NCBI GenBank assembly: GCA_946122785.1 | Contig: CAMGYJ010000011.1 | Location: 5,518,001 to 5,582,000 of the forward strand | Length of the DNA stretch: 64,000 nucleotides | Reading direction: 5' to 3' | Origin: Linum tenue | Taxonomy: Eukaryota > Streptophyta > Magnoliopsida > Malpighiales > Linaceae | Part shown: piece by piece, positions 36,019-48,000 of the stretch | How positions within the stretch are numbered: position 1 is the stretch's first letter | How the letters are laid out: the number at the start of each line of letters is the position of its first letter | Translations under genes and position numbers: made by a program | The notes under the pieces: model-generated | The model's database searches: none | What the model was told of the DNA's origin: nothing | The model's input: the letters and a program-made list of their open reading frames with translations, nothing else

Positions 36019-38002
36019 ATACTATAATTGACATTTTTCGTATAGAGCCACAATAAATGTGGAGTGGATCCTCTTCTGTTGTTGTTGCTCTTCAGAAATG
36101 TTTTTTTTATAGAAAGCTCTTCATAAATGTTGCTTACCTCTTATGATATAGAATTTGTGTTTGGAGTGGTAGGTCTTATGAGTTATGATAATGTTATGTA
36201 ATGCTCATAAAAAATCTCTCATTTTCCCACTATCCTTCTCTATGGTATATGTTTGCTTTCATTATATTATATTCTTAAAGGACAATGTGTTTTCTGTTAT
36301 GTAGTATGTTGTAAGTGTTCTACTTATCATTCTCCAAATAGATTTGCAAGTTTTAGGGTGTGAATAGATTTTTGTGTAATTCAATCGGTTAAAAAAGTAT
36401 GAGAGTATCACTTGTGCTTTGTTTCATATAAACTTATTGTTCTTTCACAAAACTATGCCGGCCAACGGGCCGGGACCAATGCTAGTAATATAATACGCTG
36501 AAGGGAAAAATCAAGGATCATAACCAATCACACTAAGTACATTTGTTGTATCTTTTCAAATTAAAAACATATAATAGCAGGGAGGAAAAATCCCTTCCCC
36601 CATTTCAAATTCCCTGCTCCAGGAGCGTTTGTAGGAAGGGTAGAATAGATAGTGTCAATTTTTTTTCTCTTTTCTCTGTGGAACATGCCAACTTACCGTA
36701 CACATGCGGATTTAAACGGGTCCAGGAGTGTCAATTTTTTTCTTTAAGCCCTTATATTTATCCGTGGTGATAAAATATATATGAAAAGGCAAAAACAATA
36801 CTTCTTTTTATTGCTAAAAATAAAAAATTAACAATAAACTAATGCATCGTATTTAATGGGCTAAACGCTAACCATAAAATAAAAGAGTTGAATGGGACTG
36901 ACCTACACGGGATTTGGCCATCAAGTAAAACAAATGAACATCATTGGTTTGACATTCTAAAACAAGCTATTTTCTCTGGCATAATATATATTATGCTATT
37001 ATTTTATATCTTAGTGGCTAAAATATAATGTATTTTAAAGTTATTCAATGGTTCAACCTCGACCAACCCAATTAGTCCAATTATGATCATTTCAAATATA
37101 TATTATATAATTATTTGATATCATAATGATCAAATTATAGTGTATTTTATAGGAAATCGTTTGGTATTTGTTAGTAAAAAACTAAACAGAAAGATCTATT
37201 TGGTTATAGGAAATCTTTTGAATTTCTATGGTTTTATTCCCGAATAAGTGATGTGCAAATGACGAATTGTAGTCATCTCTTTTCTTTCACTATTTTTTAT
37301 TTTCAAATAGAAAGTTTAAAAGTAAAGAATAATTAGAATTTGGCATGAGTCGGTTAAACAGGCTGAATTTCAAGTTTTGGCATGTTTTGATCAAGTCTAA
37401 TTTATAATTACATGGTTCCCTGATACCCTATAAAAATCTCAATCCAAACCAGTTTGGCAGGTGAGTCCGTGTTTACCACCATTTTCTAGGGATACGACAA
37501 CGGCGGTTCCTATCCCAAATCTTGTTGTTCGTTCTTGATTTCCTTAGATTTTATCATGGTCTGACAAAAACCAGAAAACACAATGACAGCAAGATGAAAG
37601 TTTTATAAAACAAATTAATCGGCCAACGGGCTGAGTAAAAGCTAGCAACGATTGTGAGATACTCATTTCCCGAAAACCGACGGGATAGGTGATTTTTTAT
37701 TCGATTTTCTGGAATTCGGTTTCTATAAAACTTACTCCACCTTATCATATTACCAGAAACAATATTGTTTCACAAGATAACAGGTACTTGATTTTGGTTC
37801 ATAAGACCGATTTTTGATTCGTTGCATCATTCATGTATCTTTCCTGCTAAAATTCACTATTTTTATTACGTGTTTCCCAAAAAAACAATACAACAATAAG
37901 CTATATACTCCATTACATTATCAAATTTCATACCTCACCTTTCTCCGGCCAACTGGCCGGGGCCACGCTAGTTTTCTTATACTATGTTGCTTCGCTTCGG
38001 CT

Positions 38003-39169
38003 GTTTTAAGCAATGCTGTTAAAACCGAGCCGAGCCGGCCGACCGGGCCGTTAAAGCCGCCACCCGGTCATAAAACCGGCTCGGATCAGTCAATTAGCCG
38101 TTCCGGCTTTCTGGAGCGGTCGGCAAGCGGCCGAGGCGGTTAACCGCTCGAACTGCTCAAGCCGGTCACTCGGTTTTACCCCATTCAGGCCGTTATGATT
38201 AATTAAAAAAAATTGAAAAAGTGAAAATGAAGGCAAAACGTCGGGGTTGGAAAAAGCCCTAGCAACATTTCACTTCATCTTCTTCGTCTTCTTCACGAAC
38301 AGAGAGGGAAGAGCAGCGCCAGACCTGCCGCCGTCGACACTTCCCGTCGAAATCGTCGGCATCCCCACTCCCCGTAGCAGCTCCCCGCTCCCCACTACGC
38401 CATCTCCATCGCCAGCGCTAGTCGCCGTCCCCTCCTCCCGATTCGTCGTCACTTCCCGTCCCGTTCTTGGGAGCTTCCCATCGGCGTCGTCCCCATCCTC
38501 ATAGCAACTCACCGCTCGACATCGTCATCGTCTGTCTCACCTACTCCAGCGCGTCTCCCCGTCTCTCCTCCGCACCATCTCCCACCGGCGGTCTCTACTC
38601 TGCAGCTCCCACCGGCCGTCTCTACTCCAGCGCATCTCCCACCGGCAGTCTCACCTCCGCATCATCTCCCACCGGTACCTGCTTTGCTCGACACAAGGTG
38701 AATTAATTGACTAATTCTGCGGCTGCTTCCAATGATTCATATTATTAGTTTAACATTGAACCAGGAAGTCATTGATTTAATTGACATTTTATTTTAATGT
38801 TTGATTTGGTAGAGAATCAACCTACTGCTTCCACTGATTCAATTAATCTTTTGTAGATGAGTACTCCAAATCCAAATAGTGGTACTCAATCAACAACACC
38901 AAGCTCTATTGCTTCTATTTTGGAACAATGTGGTGGTTTGGAATTGAATTTTAGATTTTTCAGTACTGATGTTCTAGAATGGTTTAAGAGAGTAATTTAC
39001 TTGTGGTTTACCATGATTAAGAAGTGTCTACTATTACAGATGACTGTTTATTAGGTACCGGTTCTCAAACGGTTTTTAAACGGTCTAATGCCGGCTGGAC
39101 CACTAATGACCAAGCCGTTCACGTTACCGGGTCATACTCCGGCTCGGCTTTGACAGCATTGGTTTTAAG
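38003..39169 (+). mobile_element. hAT deletion derivative with a first coding exon
   Basis: The element is 38011-39161 (1151 bp). The left end CAATGCTGTTAAAACCGAG pairs with the right end, which reads CAATGCTGTCAAAGCCGAG on the other strand. The perfect 8-bp duplication GTTTTAAG lies at 38003-38010 and 39162-39169. Subterminal CCGG motifs are dense in both ends. Inside is a GC-rich exon-like leader (about 38270-38697), a GT-AG intron-like segment (about 38698-38855), and an open frame of 65 codons starting MSTPNPNSGTQSTT at 38857. The last looks like the Ser/Thr-rich start of a plant hAT transposase. The rest of the transposase is missing. Confidence 0.85.
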
Positions 39170-39347
39170 ACTTCCGCTCCAATATTCGCTGGGCCTAAAC
39201 CCTAGCGATTGGGTCATGGGGTCATTGGCTCATATTCATGGGAAGTTATTTCTCAAGGCTTTTGATAGGTGGGCCGGAAGTGGATAACACACTGTCACGT
39301 ATTCTATTGTAGGAAGGCCAATACTATAGTGCCGTTATAAAAAGTGC

Positions 39348-39738
39348 GGCATTGGCATGGTTGTCATGCCGGTCGGCGTGCCACCGGTTGAACCTGGTTT
39401 AACAGATACCGGTCATAAAATTGGCGTGACACTACCGGTATGACCGGCATGATCGATATACGAATCTCTAAGTAAAATGACCTTATTTTAGTGAGTTTAA
39501 TTGATAAAAATAATTTTATTATTTATTTTATGAGTATAAAAGCTAAATATTGATGTTATTTGTTGGATTCAAGTATAAATGTTTAAGTATTGACGTTAAA
39601 TGTCATGTTTAAATATGAGTATTTATCATTTTATTTGCGGCATGAACCGGCACAAACCGATATGTGCTACCGGTCGAATAATTCCACTTGCTAAACCGGC
39701 ACACTGGCATAAACCGGTTTGACAACCTTGGGCACTGG
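39348..39738. mobile_element. hAT MITE, CAAGGTTGTCA family, nested in the MULE left end
   Basis: The element is 39356-39730 (375 bp). The left end is CATGGTTGTCATGCCGG and the right end, on the other strand, CAAGGTTGTCAAACCGG. It is flanked by GGCATTGG (39348-39355) and GGCACTGG (39731-39738), 7 of 8 bases equal. CCGGT motifs cluster at both ends. It interrupts the left terminal inverted repeat of the MULE. Confidence 0.85.
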
Positions 39739-39989
39739 TGACGCGTCTTATGATTGGTCCACGTGGACTAGCATGTGGCAGTTGTTAAATTCATTTAATC
39801 GAAATTAAAATCTGGTGGCCCGTGCCGTGATTCGTAGACGGCTAGACCCAACTGATATACCCAAACAGAAGGAATACAACAATAACGTCCCGTCATCGGA
39901 TATTTTGTCAAAAACTAATTTAAAATTGATGGGGAAATTTTTTGGTGTAACCGGTAATTGAAACGAAAAAAAATCGTCAGTCTCCCTCT

Positions 39990-40208
39990 TTGAAGAACTC
40001 TGCAGTCTGCAACAACATTACAGTGACTTCGTCGTTGTCGATTACATCTCCAGGCTCTACCTACCGCATTCATAGAGTTCCCTCTCCCATTCCCCAACAT
40101 ATATTCTGCAAAACAAAGGCGACGATCTCTGTCTTGGGGGCATTTCTCCTTCGGAAAGTGGTAGACGTTTCAGTTTCATGTACAAGGATGAAGGATACCC
40201 CTTATTGA
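39990..40208 (+). pseudogene. Possible captured first exon with transit-peptide-like frame
   Basis: A frame of 72 codons lies just inside the MULE, starting MKNSAVCNNITVTSSLSITS. It is rich in Ser and Thr, has almost no acidic residues until late and carries basic residues. This fits a chloroplast or mitochondrial targeting sequence. The parent gene is not recognised and the frame ends without a domain. Confidence 0.3.
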
Positions 40209-43131
40209 TCGTGATTATCAGCCACCACATTGGCACCTGAAAATCACCATCATCCATAAATTTGGACAATAGGCTAATACAATACAATTAAAGAATTTGA
40301 TATATGTAGTGTAGTGTAGGCCAAAACACATGTTTGGTAACACACGAACCTATTTCATCAAACTTCTCTTGGAATTTGAGACCAGGACATCCGCATATGT
40401 TGTTTCACTGTATCTATTGACAACGTATACAAAATTGCAGCAAAGAGGTTTCCATACAAGATATACACTTTCTAGGTAGCATCTGCATAAGCCAAGGGGC
40501 TCTCAAATCTCACGTCCTTGTTAACAGAAACTCTAAAAACAACCTCCTTACTTCGAACATAGGTGTCCACAACAAGTTTAGAACTGCCAAAAAATTATCC
40601 TAGGATCGAGACAAGGTGATAGCGATCCTGCAAGAGAGAGACAGAGCATCAGTGAAAAGAAGGAACATCGAACTGAGATAGTGGATGGTAAAGCAGGATT
40701 TGTTTACCTAGAATGTGTGTTGTCTACTTCCTGAAATCAGTAGAGATTTAAAACCCAATTTTTTTTAGAAGTGTTAACCCTCTGCATTACAACTATCTAT
40801 GCTGGTTGTACCCAAAGCAATTGTATTGCAACATTCATAACCCATCATGCTTCCAACTAACACACTCTACATAGGAAAAAACCCGACTGAAACTATCACT
40901 AACCTATGCAATTACTTCACCTGTCTCCTTGAAGTACACACATATAGAAGTAAGAATTTGCTACAAAGTCATCAGTTGCACGAAACCCAATGTTATAGCC
41001 CTAACAGTATATCAACCATACAACTGTGTCCCATTGCTCATTTTCATTGCTTTTTTGCCAATGTGTCCCATTGGTTTTTCTGTGAAGTGCATCTTCACCT
41101 AACATTTGATGGAGTCCACCTATCAACACCTACTAAAACTAAGTGGTTGCGCCAAGAAACTGAGAGATAGAGAGATGGATATACAACCAAAGTAGTACCT
41201 TATGCATCCCCGCGCGGAACTTCAATTACTAATGCAAAGCAAGTACTTAACAGTTATGCATTTTAATATCGGAAGGAAGAGGCGTTGAAGAAAATGTGTA
41301 TTTTCACATGCATGTTGCATCCCACCTATGAACTTAGTTAGGTTTTTGTAAGAGAGTGATATAAGATCCATAATAATTTCCTCCCAATAACTCGAGTTAT
41401 TGGGGTAATGTATTGTACTTCTTCTGAATCGTCGGATAGTTTGTTGTACTTCTTCTGTCAAGTAGACATGACTTGGTTGCCATGGTTCTTAACATGTCGA
41501 ATATAACGACATGGGCATTTGTTGTGGTATGGGAGTTAATTGAGCAGGATCAATTCTGTAGGGAGGAGGGTTCATGTTGATCCCTCTTTTTCTCCTCTCC
41601 CTTGCTAGTTAGTTGCTAATACTAGTAGTAATATTGCTACCTTAAGGGGAACTATCTTGTATCCCAAAGCACTTAGCGCAGAAAACACTAATTAGAGTTG
41701 AGGAAAGAATGCACCTATGTTAGCTGGGCAAGACCAACTGTACATCATGCAGTAGCTACTAACACTGTAACACAGACTTCAATCTCTGTATTGTCATTTT
41801 TTCTACTCTATATCTTTTTCTTTTGGTTTGATTTAACATGAAACTAGTTGGCTAGAAACTTTTAGTCAGCCATCAAACCCACATGTACGGAATACGTGGG
41901 TGATTGTATCAATCTATACGCAACCCTTAACTCTAATGGGAAATACAGATTAATCGAATTACCTGAAAACCTTTGCATTGGGGGAGAAATTTGCATAACT
42001 CCTAGAACTTGGTTTTGACGATTCCAACTAGTATGGTGCAAAGCAAGACAGACGGCGCTGAGGGAGGAAAATCTCTTCTTCTTTGACTCGCGATAGTTTG
42101 GTACTTTGGCGGCGATGCTATTCCACGGAGACAGAGGCGGAGGAAGACGAAGAATTCATATGCCTTTGTTATTCGAAATCAATGTAGGATGGTGCAATCA
42201 TGAATTCCAATCGAGCAGATAGATAGACCCAGGAGATGGGATAGAGGACGGACAAGTCGCCGAGAGCGATTATGTAGAGGCCGCCGACGAGGGAGATCGA
42301 TGAGCTGGGATGTCGATCCTTCTGTTTTATGATTTTTTCGAAAGAGCATTTACATGGTTTTTAATTTAATTAATTAAACAGAAACATGAAAACAAAGCAT
42401 TCAACGGAATCCTTGTGTAGTTACTTTAGGACAGGCCAAGGCCGTTTGGGCCATTACCAACGGGTTATTCGGGTTTGGTTGATATTAATTAAACAAATCA
42501 ATGCCACATCAGCTCCACGTGAACTAATTAGAAGTTGCGTTACCGGTGCCGCACTTTTAAAGCGGCACCATAGTATTGACCTTGTAGGAAATCCTGTGTT
42601 AGCTGCCAAAGGGTTTAGACTTTAGTCTATTGATTTTATTATTAGTTTTCAATCCGGAGATTTCATTTTAACCTTTTTTAAATAATACCTAATACTTGCA
42701 AGTGAATTGTTGTCATCTATATAAGGGTGAGGATTGTGTGAAAATTTGTCTACAAAGCAACCTTCCAAACTCGTTGTTTCCAAGCAAAATTTATACCGTC
42801 TAAATTAGGAGGAATTTTACATTGCTATATAGTATTGGTGCTATAGGGTTTTGCATATATGGTACAACTTAAAATTGTAACATTTACATTATGGTACAAC
42901 TTCAGATTGTACCTATACTTTTTGTACAAATTCTTTTATGGTACAACTTGAACTTGTACATTTATGTGATGGTGCAACTTCAAATTGTAAAGTTATACCA
43001 TAACATAATGGTGCAAATTGCTTTATGGTACAACCTAAACTTATACATCTATATATAGATCGAGAGGATTTAAAAATTAACTATACGTACGGACTGAGAG
43101 GGTGCAGAAACTGACCGAATAATACTCAACG

Positions 43132-45016
43132 ATGCTCTCAAATGACCCTCGGACGGCGACGGAGCTCACCCCCTCCGGGAGACCTCCAGACCCGCCCACC
43201 GCTCCATCAGCTCCGACAGAAACAAGCACACAAGTTTCGCCTCTGCCCGCGCACCAGGAACCATCGCAAGACGTCGCCTCATCACAAAGCATGGTCATTG
43301 ATCAACCGCGTCTAGCTCCCATCCCGGCCACGGGATCTCCCCCAGTCTCCTATGCCAACGTAGTTGCTGGAAATCCTAATGAAAACCAGAAGGCTCTGGT
43401 AACCTGGACACCGGTTTGTGAACATGATTTGATTCCCACTCTCCATAACGGGGAGCCAGCCCTCCAAGTCTCCGGCGGCTTCAAATCCAAATTGTGTGCT
43501 CCATGGAAACGCACTCTAGTTGTGCGTCTATTGGGTCTCAGCGTCTCTTTCACGACGTTCAGCAATAAGCTGAGATCCCAATGGCGACCGACTGGAGGAA
43601 TGGAAATTCTAGGACTTGGAAAGGAGGCCTTTCTCGTCAGGTTAAGCAACGACCTCGATTACTTTCGAGCTCTTACAGATGGCCCTTGGACCATCTTTGA
43701 CCACTACCTAACAGTGCAACAATGGACACCGGAATTTCGTCTTTCCGAGGACCTCCCGAAGCTGATGGTCGTCTGGGTCCAGTTCCCTGCTCTCCCGATA
43801 CATTTCTACCACAAGGAGGTCCTTTTCATGCTGGGGAACTTGATTGGGCGTGCCATCAAACTTGACTACCACACCGAACATCAACAACGAGCTAGATTCG
43901 CCAGAATTGCAGTGGAGGTAGACTTAGGAAAGCCGTTGGTCCCTCGTATTTGGTTGGACGGAGCCTGGCAATACCTTGAATATGAGAACCTCCCAGTGGT
44001 CTGTTTCGAGTGCGGAAGGATAGGTCACACCTCCACTACTTGCCCTTCAATCAAGTCGGCCTCTTCTCCGGCTGGCATACAAACGCTGGCGCCGGATCTT
44101 ACATCGGAAACCTCGCCGGAGGAGAAGGTTGGTTTCGGACCTTGGATGCAGGTCACGCGCCGATCGCGGCGTAATGGCAGACAACCGGAAAAGGAAAGAG
44201 CGAGTAATATTCAGGGAAACTCAAATCACGGAGGATTCCATCTGTCGCCAACCAAAAATGGGAAAGGAAGCGATCCACAAAAGGAATTGGAGAAGAGAAA
44301 GGAAACTATCTCGGCTGACTCCATTATGAGATCCCAACGGGCAGATGAGCCTCCGAGCAAGAGTTTGGAAAAGGGAAATATTAATAAGGGGAAAGCAAAG
44401 ATCATACCGCAAGACTCCACAGTGAAAGTCTCCAAAGGCGTCCTTGGGCCTGCCCCCACTTTGAACAAAGCCAAGAAGGTCTCTGGACCAGGCGAATGCT
44501 CGGCCCAACAGCTGGCACGGCCCGAAACTCAGATCCCCCAACCCAAAATCAATCCGGACACAGTCAAGAAGCCCGACCCTTCCAATAAGCCGACTCCAAC
44601 CGGCCCGACACCCCCAAGCACTCAGACGATCATCGGCCCTAACTCGACCTCCATCCATATCGTGGAGATCCCCCCGTATCAGACCCCCCCCCCCCCCCCC
44701 CCGCCGGAATGTCGATCGAAACTCCCCTTCAGCGGCATCTAGGACTAAACATCAGAAGGGGCGAAAACAAAATACGAAGAGAGGAACCCCGGTTCCGGCC
44801 GCTGCTAAGGCCGTCCAGATTTGGACCCCGACGAAGGAGAAGAAGTGTAAGAGTCGAAAGCGCATCGCAACTCTCACTCTCCAGGAAATTGAAGCTTGGA
44901 CTGGCCTCTCAAAACCCCAAGTTGAGGGACCCCCGACAGCACTTTCTGAAGCGGCCCCTGAACCAGAACCCATCAAGCGCCACGACTCGACTCAACCTCC
45001 GGCGGCCGGGATTTGA
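43132..45016 (+). pseudogene. LINE ORF1 (DUF4283 and CCHC zinc knuckle)
   Basis: The visible frame from the ATG at 43132 to the stop at 44742 is 536 aa. A Pro-rich start is followed by a DUF4283-type region (about 105-190) with LVVRLLG and GKEAFLVRL. The knuckle CFECGRIGHTSTTC sits at 291-304 with the CX2CX4HX4C pattern, and a basic, low-complexity tail follows. In another frame after the 19-C run (44684-44702), reading resumes with TLTLQEIEAWTGL-like sequence and ends at 45014-45016. That stretch is typical of plant LINE ORF1 C-termini. ORF1 therefore probably ends at 45016, with a frame change in the C-run. The family binds element RNA in a ribonucleoprotein. Confidence 0.85.
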
Positions 45017-45059
45017 TCCTCCGACCCGTCTTTCTGCCCTCTTCTTCCCTTTTTTCCTT

Positions 45060-48000
45060 ATGTCAATAAATCATCTTGTGAATTTTAAGGTTCTTTCGTG
45101 GAACGTTGGTGGCGCTGGAAACCCCCATTTTATCCGCGCCTTGAAGCTCATTATCCAAACTAATCAGCCTGATTTTCTGATTTTGCTGGAACCTCAGGTG
45201 AGCGGGATTTCGGCTAACAGGGTTTGTGGGAAGCTCGGCTTTCCCCACATTATGCGCGTGGAAGCTGACGGCCGCCGTGGAGGCATCTGGTTCTGTTGGA
45301 AATCCGACAGATTCACTGTTGAGCTCACCTCGGCTTGCTTCCAACACCTCTCGGTTAAGGTCTCCACTGGTTTTAGTCAGCCTTTCCTAATTACTGCCGT
45401 TTATGCCTCCCCGCGCCGGAGCCTCCAGCAACACCTTTGGAATTCCATTCAACGCATCAGCGAGACGAATGATCTCCCCTGGCTCCTCACCGGAGATTTC
45501 AACTCCATCAGGGGGCCGGAAGAGAAATCTGGGCCTGCTTCGGCGGCCACTCTTCGGAGCTGCAAGGTCTTCAACGATCGCATAAACAAAGCAGCCCTCA
45601 TCGATCTCGGTTTTACGGGGCCCAAGTTTACCTGGACCAGAGGCGATCAAGCTTCCACGTATAAAGCCAGCCGCATCGATAGAAGTCTGTGTAATGATGG
45701 CTGGAACATCCTCTTCCCTGATTCTACCGTTACTCATCTTCCCCGCATCCACTCTGATCACCATCCTTTGCTTACCACGGTTACAAATCAGGGAGTCAAC
45801 TAGAATCCTTCCCGCCCTTTCCGCTTTGAGGCCGCATGGCTTACTTCTGATTCTTTTTCTGACTTTCTCACAGGTAACTGGAACCCCCAAATTCCCCTGC
45901 CGGAAGCGCTTGAGTCCTTAAGTGAGAGGTTGAAGCTCTGGAACAGGAACTCCTTTGGCAACATCTTCCAGAAGAAAAGAAGACTTCTGAAGAGAATCCA
46001 AGGAATCCAGAACAAGGCCAGCCACTTCTTCTCCCCAGGCCTCTTGAAGCTACAGGCCAAACTCGAAGCCGAGCTCGATGCGGTTCTTGCGCAGGAGGAA
46101 CTGTTATGGTTCCAGCGATCGAGGGAGCAGTGGGTGCACTATGGAGAGCGCAATACTGCCTACTTTCATCAACAAGCTTCCATCAGGAAAAGAAGGAACA
46201 AAATTGGGAGCCTTAAGGCAGCAAATGGGGAATGGATTTCGAATCCCGATGATCTTGCAGCATTGGTTTTTGACTTCTTTACCTTGTTGTACACGCAGGA
46301 TATTGCTGATTACTCGGATCTCATGCCAAAGAATGCCTTCCCCAGGCTTTCCCAAGAGGACTTGTTGATGCTCCTTCGGCCCTTCCAAGGATCTGACATT
46401 CACAAAGCTATCCATGAGATGAAAGCTCTTCAAGCTCCCGGCCCGGACGGCTTCCAAGCGATTTTCTACCAAAAAGCCTGGCGGACAGTGGGTAAAAGTT
46501 TAATCGACATGGCTATGGATTTTTTCTCCACAGGTACTCTCCCGGACAGCGCCGTGGCCTCGACCGTGGTGCTCATCCCCAAAGTGGAGAATATCGAGAT
46601 GGTGTCTCAGCTGCGTCCGATCTCTCTGAATAATGTCTGCCTCAAAGCCATTACCAAAGCGATCGCCAACCGTCTGAAGCCTATCATGAAGCATCTCATC
46701 TCCCCCCGCCAGAGTAGTTTCATCCCCGGCAGGCAGACAGCAGATAACATTATCGTTCTTCAGGAAGTCCTCCACTCGCTCAGAAAAAGGAAAGGAAAGA
46801 AGGGAGGGGTTGTCATCAAGATAGACTTAGAGAAGGCTTTCGATCGGCTGAGATGGGATTTCCTTAGAGATACTCTCGTTCAAGTCGGGCTCCCAAGTAC
46901 ATGGATCAGTTGCATCATGTACTGTGTCGAGAAGAACAACATGCGGCTCTTATGGAATGGAGAGCTCTCCCATCCGATCACTCCATCTAGAGGAGTTCGC
47001 CAGGGAGACCCCCTCTCTCCTTACCTTTTCATCCTTTGTATGGAACGTTTATCTCACAGAATTGACCAGGCCATCCGGGATAAGCTATGGAAACCCATCA
47101 GGTTATCCAAAGATGGCCCGGCTCTATCTCACCTTTTTTTCGCCGATGATTTGGTGCTTTTTGCAGAGGCGGAGAGCTCTCAGATCAGAATTGTGAAGCA
47201 ATGCCTGGACGAATTTTGCCAAAGCTCCGGACAACGGGTTAACTACAACAAATCCACCATTTTCGTCTCGGCAAACATCGAAAGGCGTCGAGCTAGGTGG
47301 CTGAGCAGGAGGGCCTCAATCCCGCTGACGGTTGATATTGGGAGATACCTGGGTGTGAATGCTATTCATGGCAGAGTCAGCAAAGCAAGATACCAAGAGT
47401 TGATCTTGCGTATCCAAAGGAAGCTGGCTCCTTGGAAAGCTAAGCATCTCTCTCTTGCTGCCCGAATGACTGTCGTTAAATCGATTTCTACTGCTATTCC
47501 TGTTTATCCTATGCAGATGGAGCTCCTTCCAGCTTCCATTTGCAAGTCTATTGACCGTCTCAACAGAGATTTCTTTTGGGGGGACACGGAAGACAAAAAG
47601 AAGCTTCATCTCGTCTCCTGGCCTCATCTCTTGGAGCCTAAAGAAAATGGAGGAGCAGGACTGCGATCCACCAGACACGCCAATCTCGCCATGTTGACCA
47701 AAGGATGCTGGCGGTTGCTAAATGAGAAAGACACTCTCTGGGTTCAACTTATGCGAAGCAAGTATGGAGGGAACAGAAGACACATCGACCTTATCAAACC
47801 AATTCGGGGAAGTTCCTTCACCTGGGCGAGTTTTACTAAGGCGGCTCCTCTGCTCAAGCAGGGCTGTGCCTGGAACATTCATAAAGGGAATAAAACTAAC
47901 TTTTGGTTGGATAAATGGATTTCTCAGGTCCCCCTCCAAGAGCTGGCGATCGCCGACATCCCGGAGCAGGAGAAGGAAGCCAAGGTTGCGGATTATGTTG

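Larger units (their letters stand above)
33174..36485 (+). mobile_element. Helitron B, 3.3 kb, nested in Helitron C
   Basis: It starts TCTACAGATTACTATAAGGG right after an A (33173). It ends with the hairpin GCCGGCCAACGGGCCGGG (36458-36475) and CTAG (36482-36485), followed by T. Insertion between A and T without duplication is the Helitron rule. The interior holds a 5'-exon-like stretch (33275-33580), a TIR element (33902-34691) and a hAT MITE (35556-36010). No Rep/helicase gene is present, so it depends on an autonomous relative. Confidence 0.82.
33166..37971 (+). mobile_element. Helitron C, split by Helitron B
   Basis: The first 8 bases, TCTACACA, are at 33166-33173 after an A. The sequence resumes at 36486 with TAATATAATACGCTGAAGGG. 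Together they match the 5' end of Helitron A, as does the following 0.9 kb (36505-37390 against 25305-26190), apart from a deletion of about 130 bp near the start. A hairpin-CTAG end lies at 37619-37645 but is followed by C. A second hairpin-CTAG end at 37945-37971 is followed by T, the expected host base. The true end is therefore either 37645 (with later mutation) or 37971. There is no Rep/helicase. Confidence 0.75.
39307..42590. mobile_element. Mutator-like element (MULE), non-autonomous, possible Pack-MULE
   Basis: The element is 39316-42581 (3266 bp). Ends are GGCCAATACTATAGTGCCG on the left and GGTCAATACTATGGTGCCG on the right (other strand). The repeat continues inward with AAAAGTGCGGCAYYGG and a CCACGTGGA-like part, giving inverted repeats near 90-100 bp. 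The left repeat is interrupted by a hAT MITE. A perfect 9-bp duplication, TTGTAGGAA, lies at 39307-39315 and 42582-42590; 9 bp is diagnostic of Mutator. No MURA transposase is present. Exon-like stretches just inside both ends (39990-40208 plus strand; about 42060-42325, seemingly minus strand) suggest captured gene pieces. Confidence 0.85.

Noticed and set aside
44221..44658. Minus-strand frame of 145 codons opposite LINE ORF1
   Set aside because: Shadow of the real plus-strand ORF1; no independent support.
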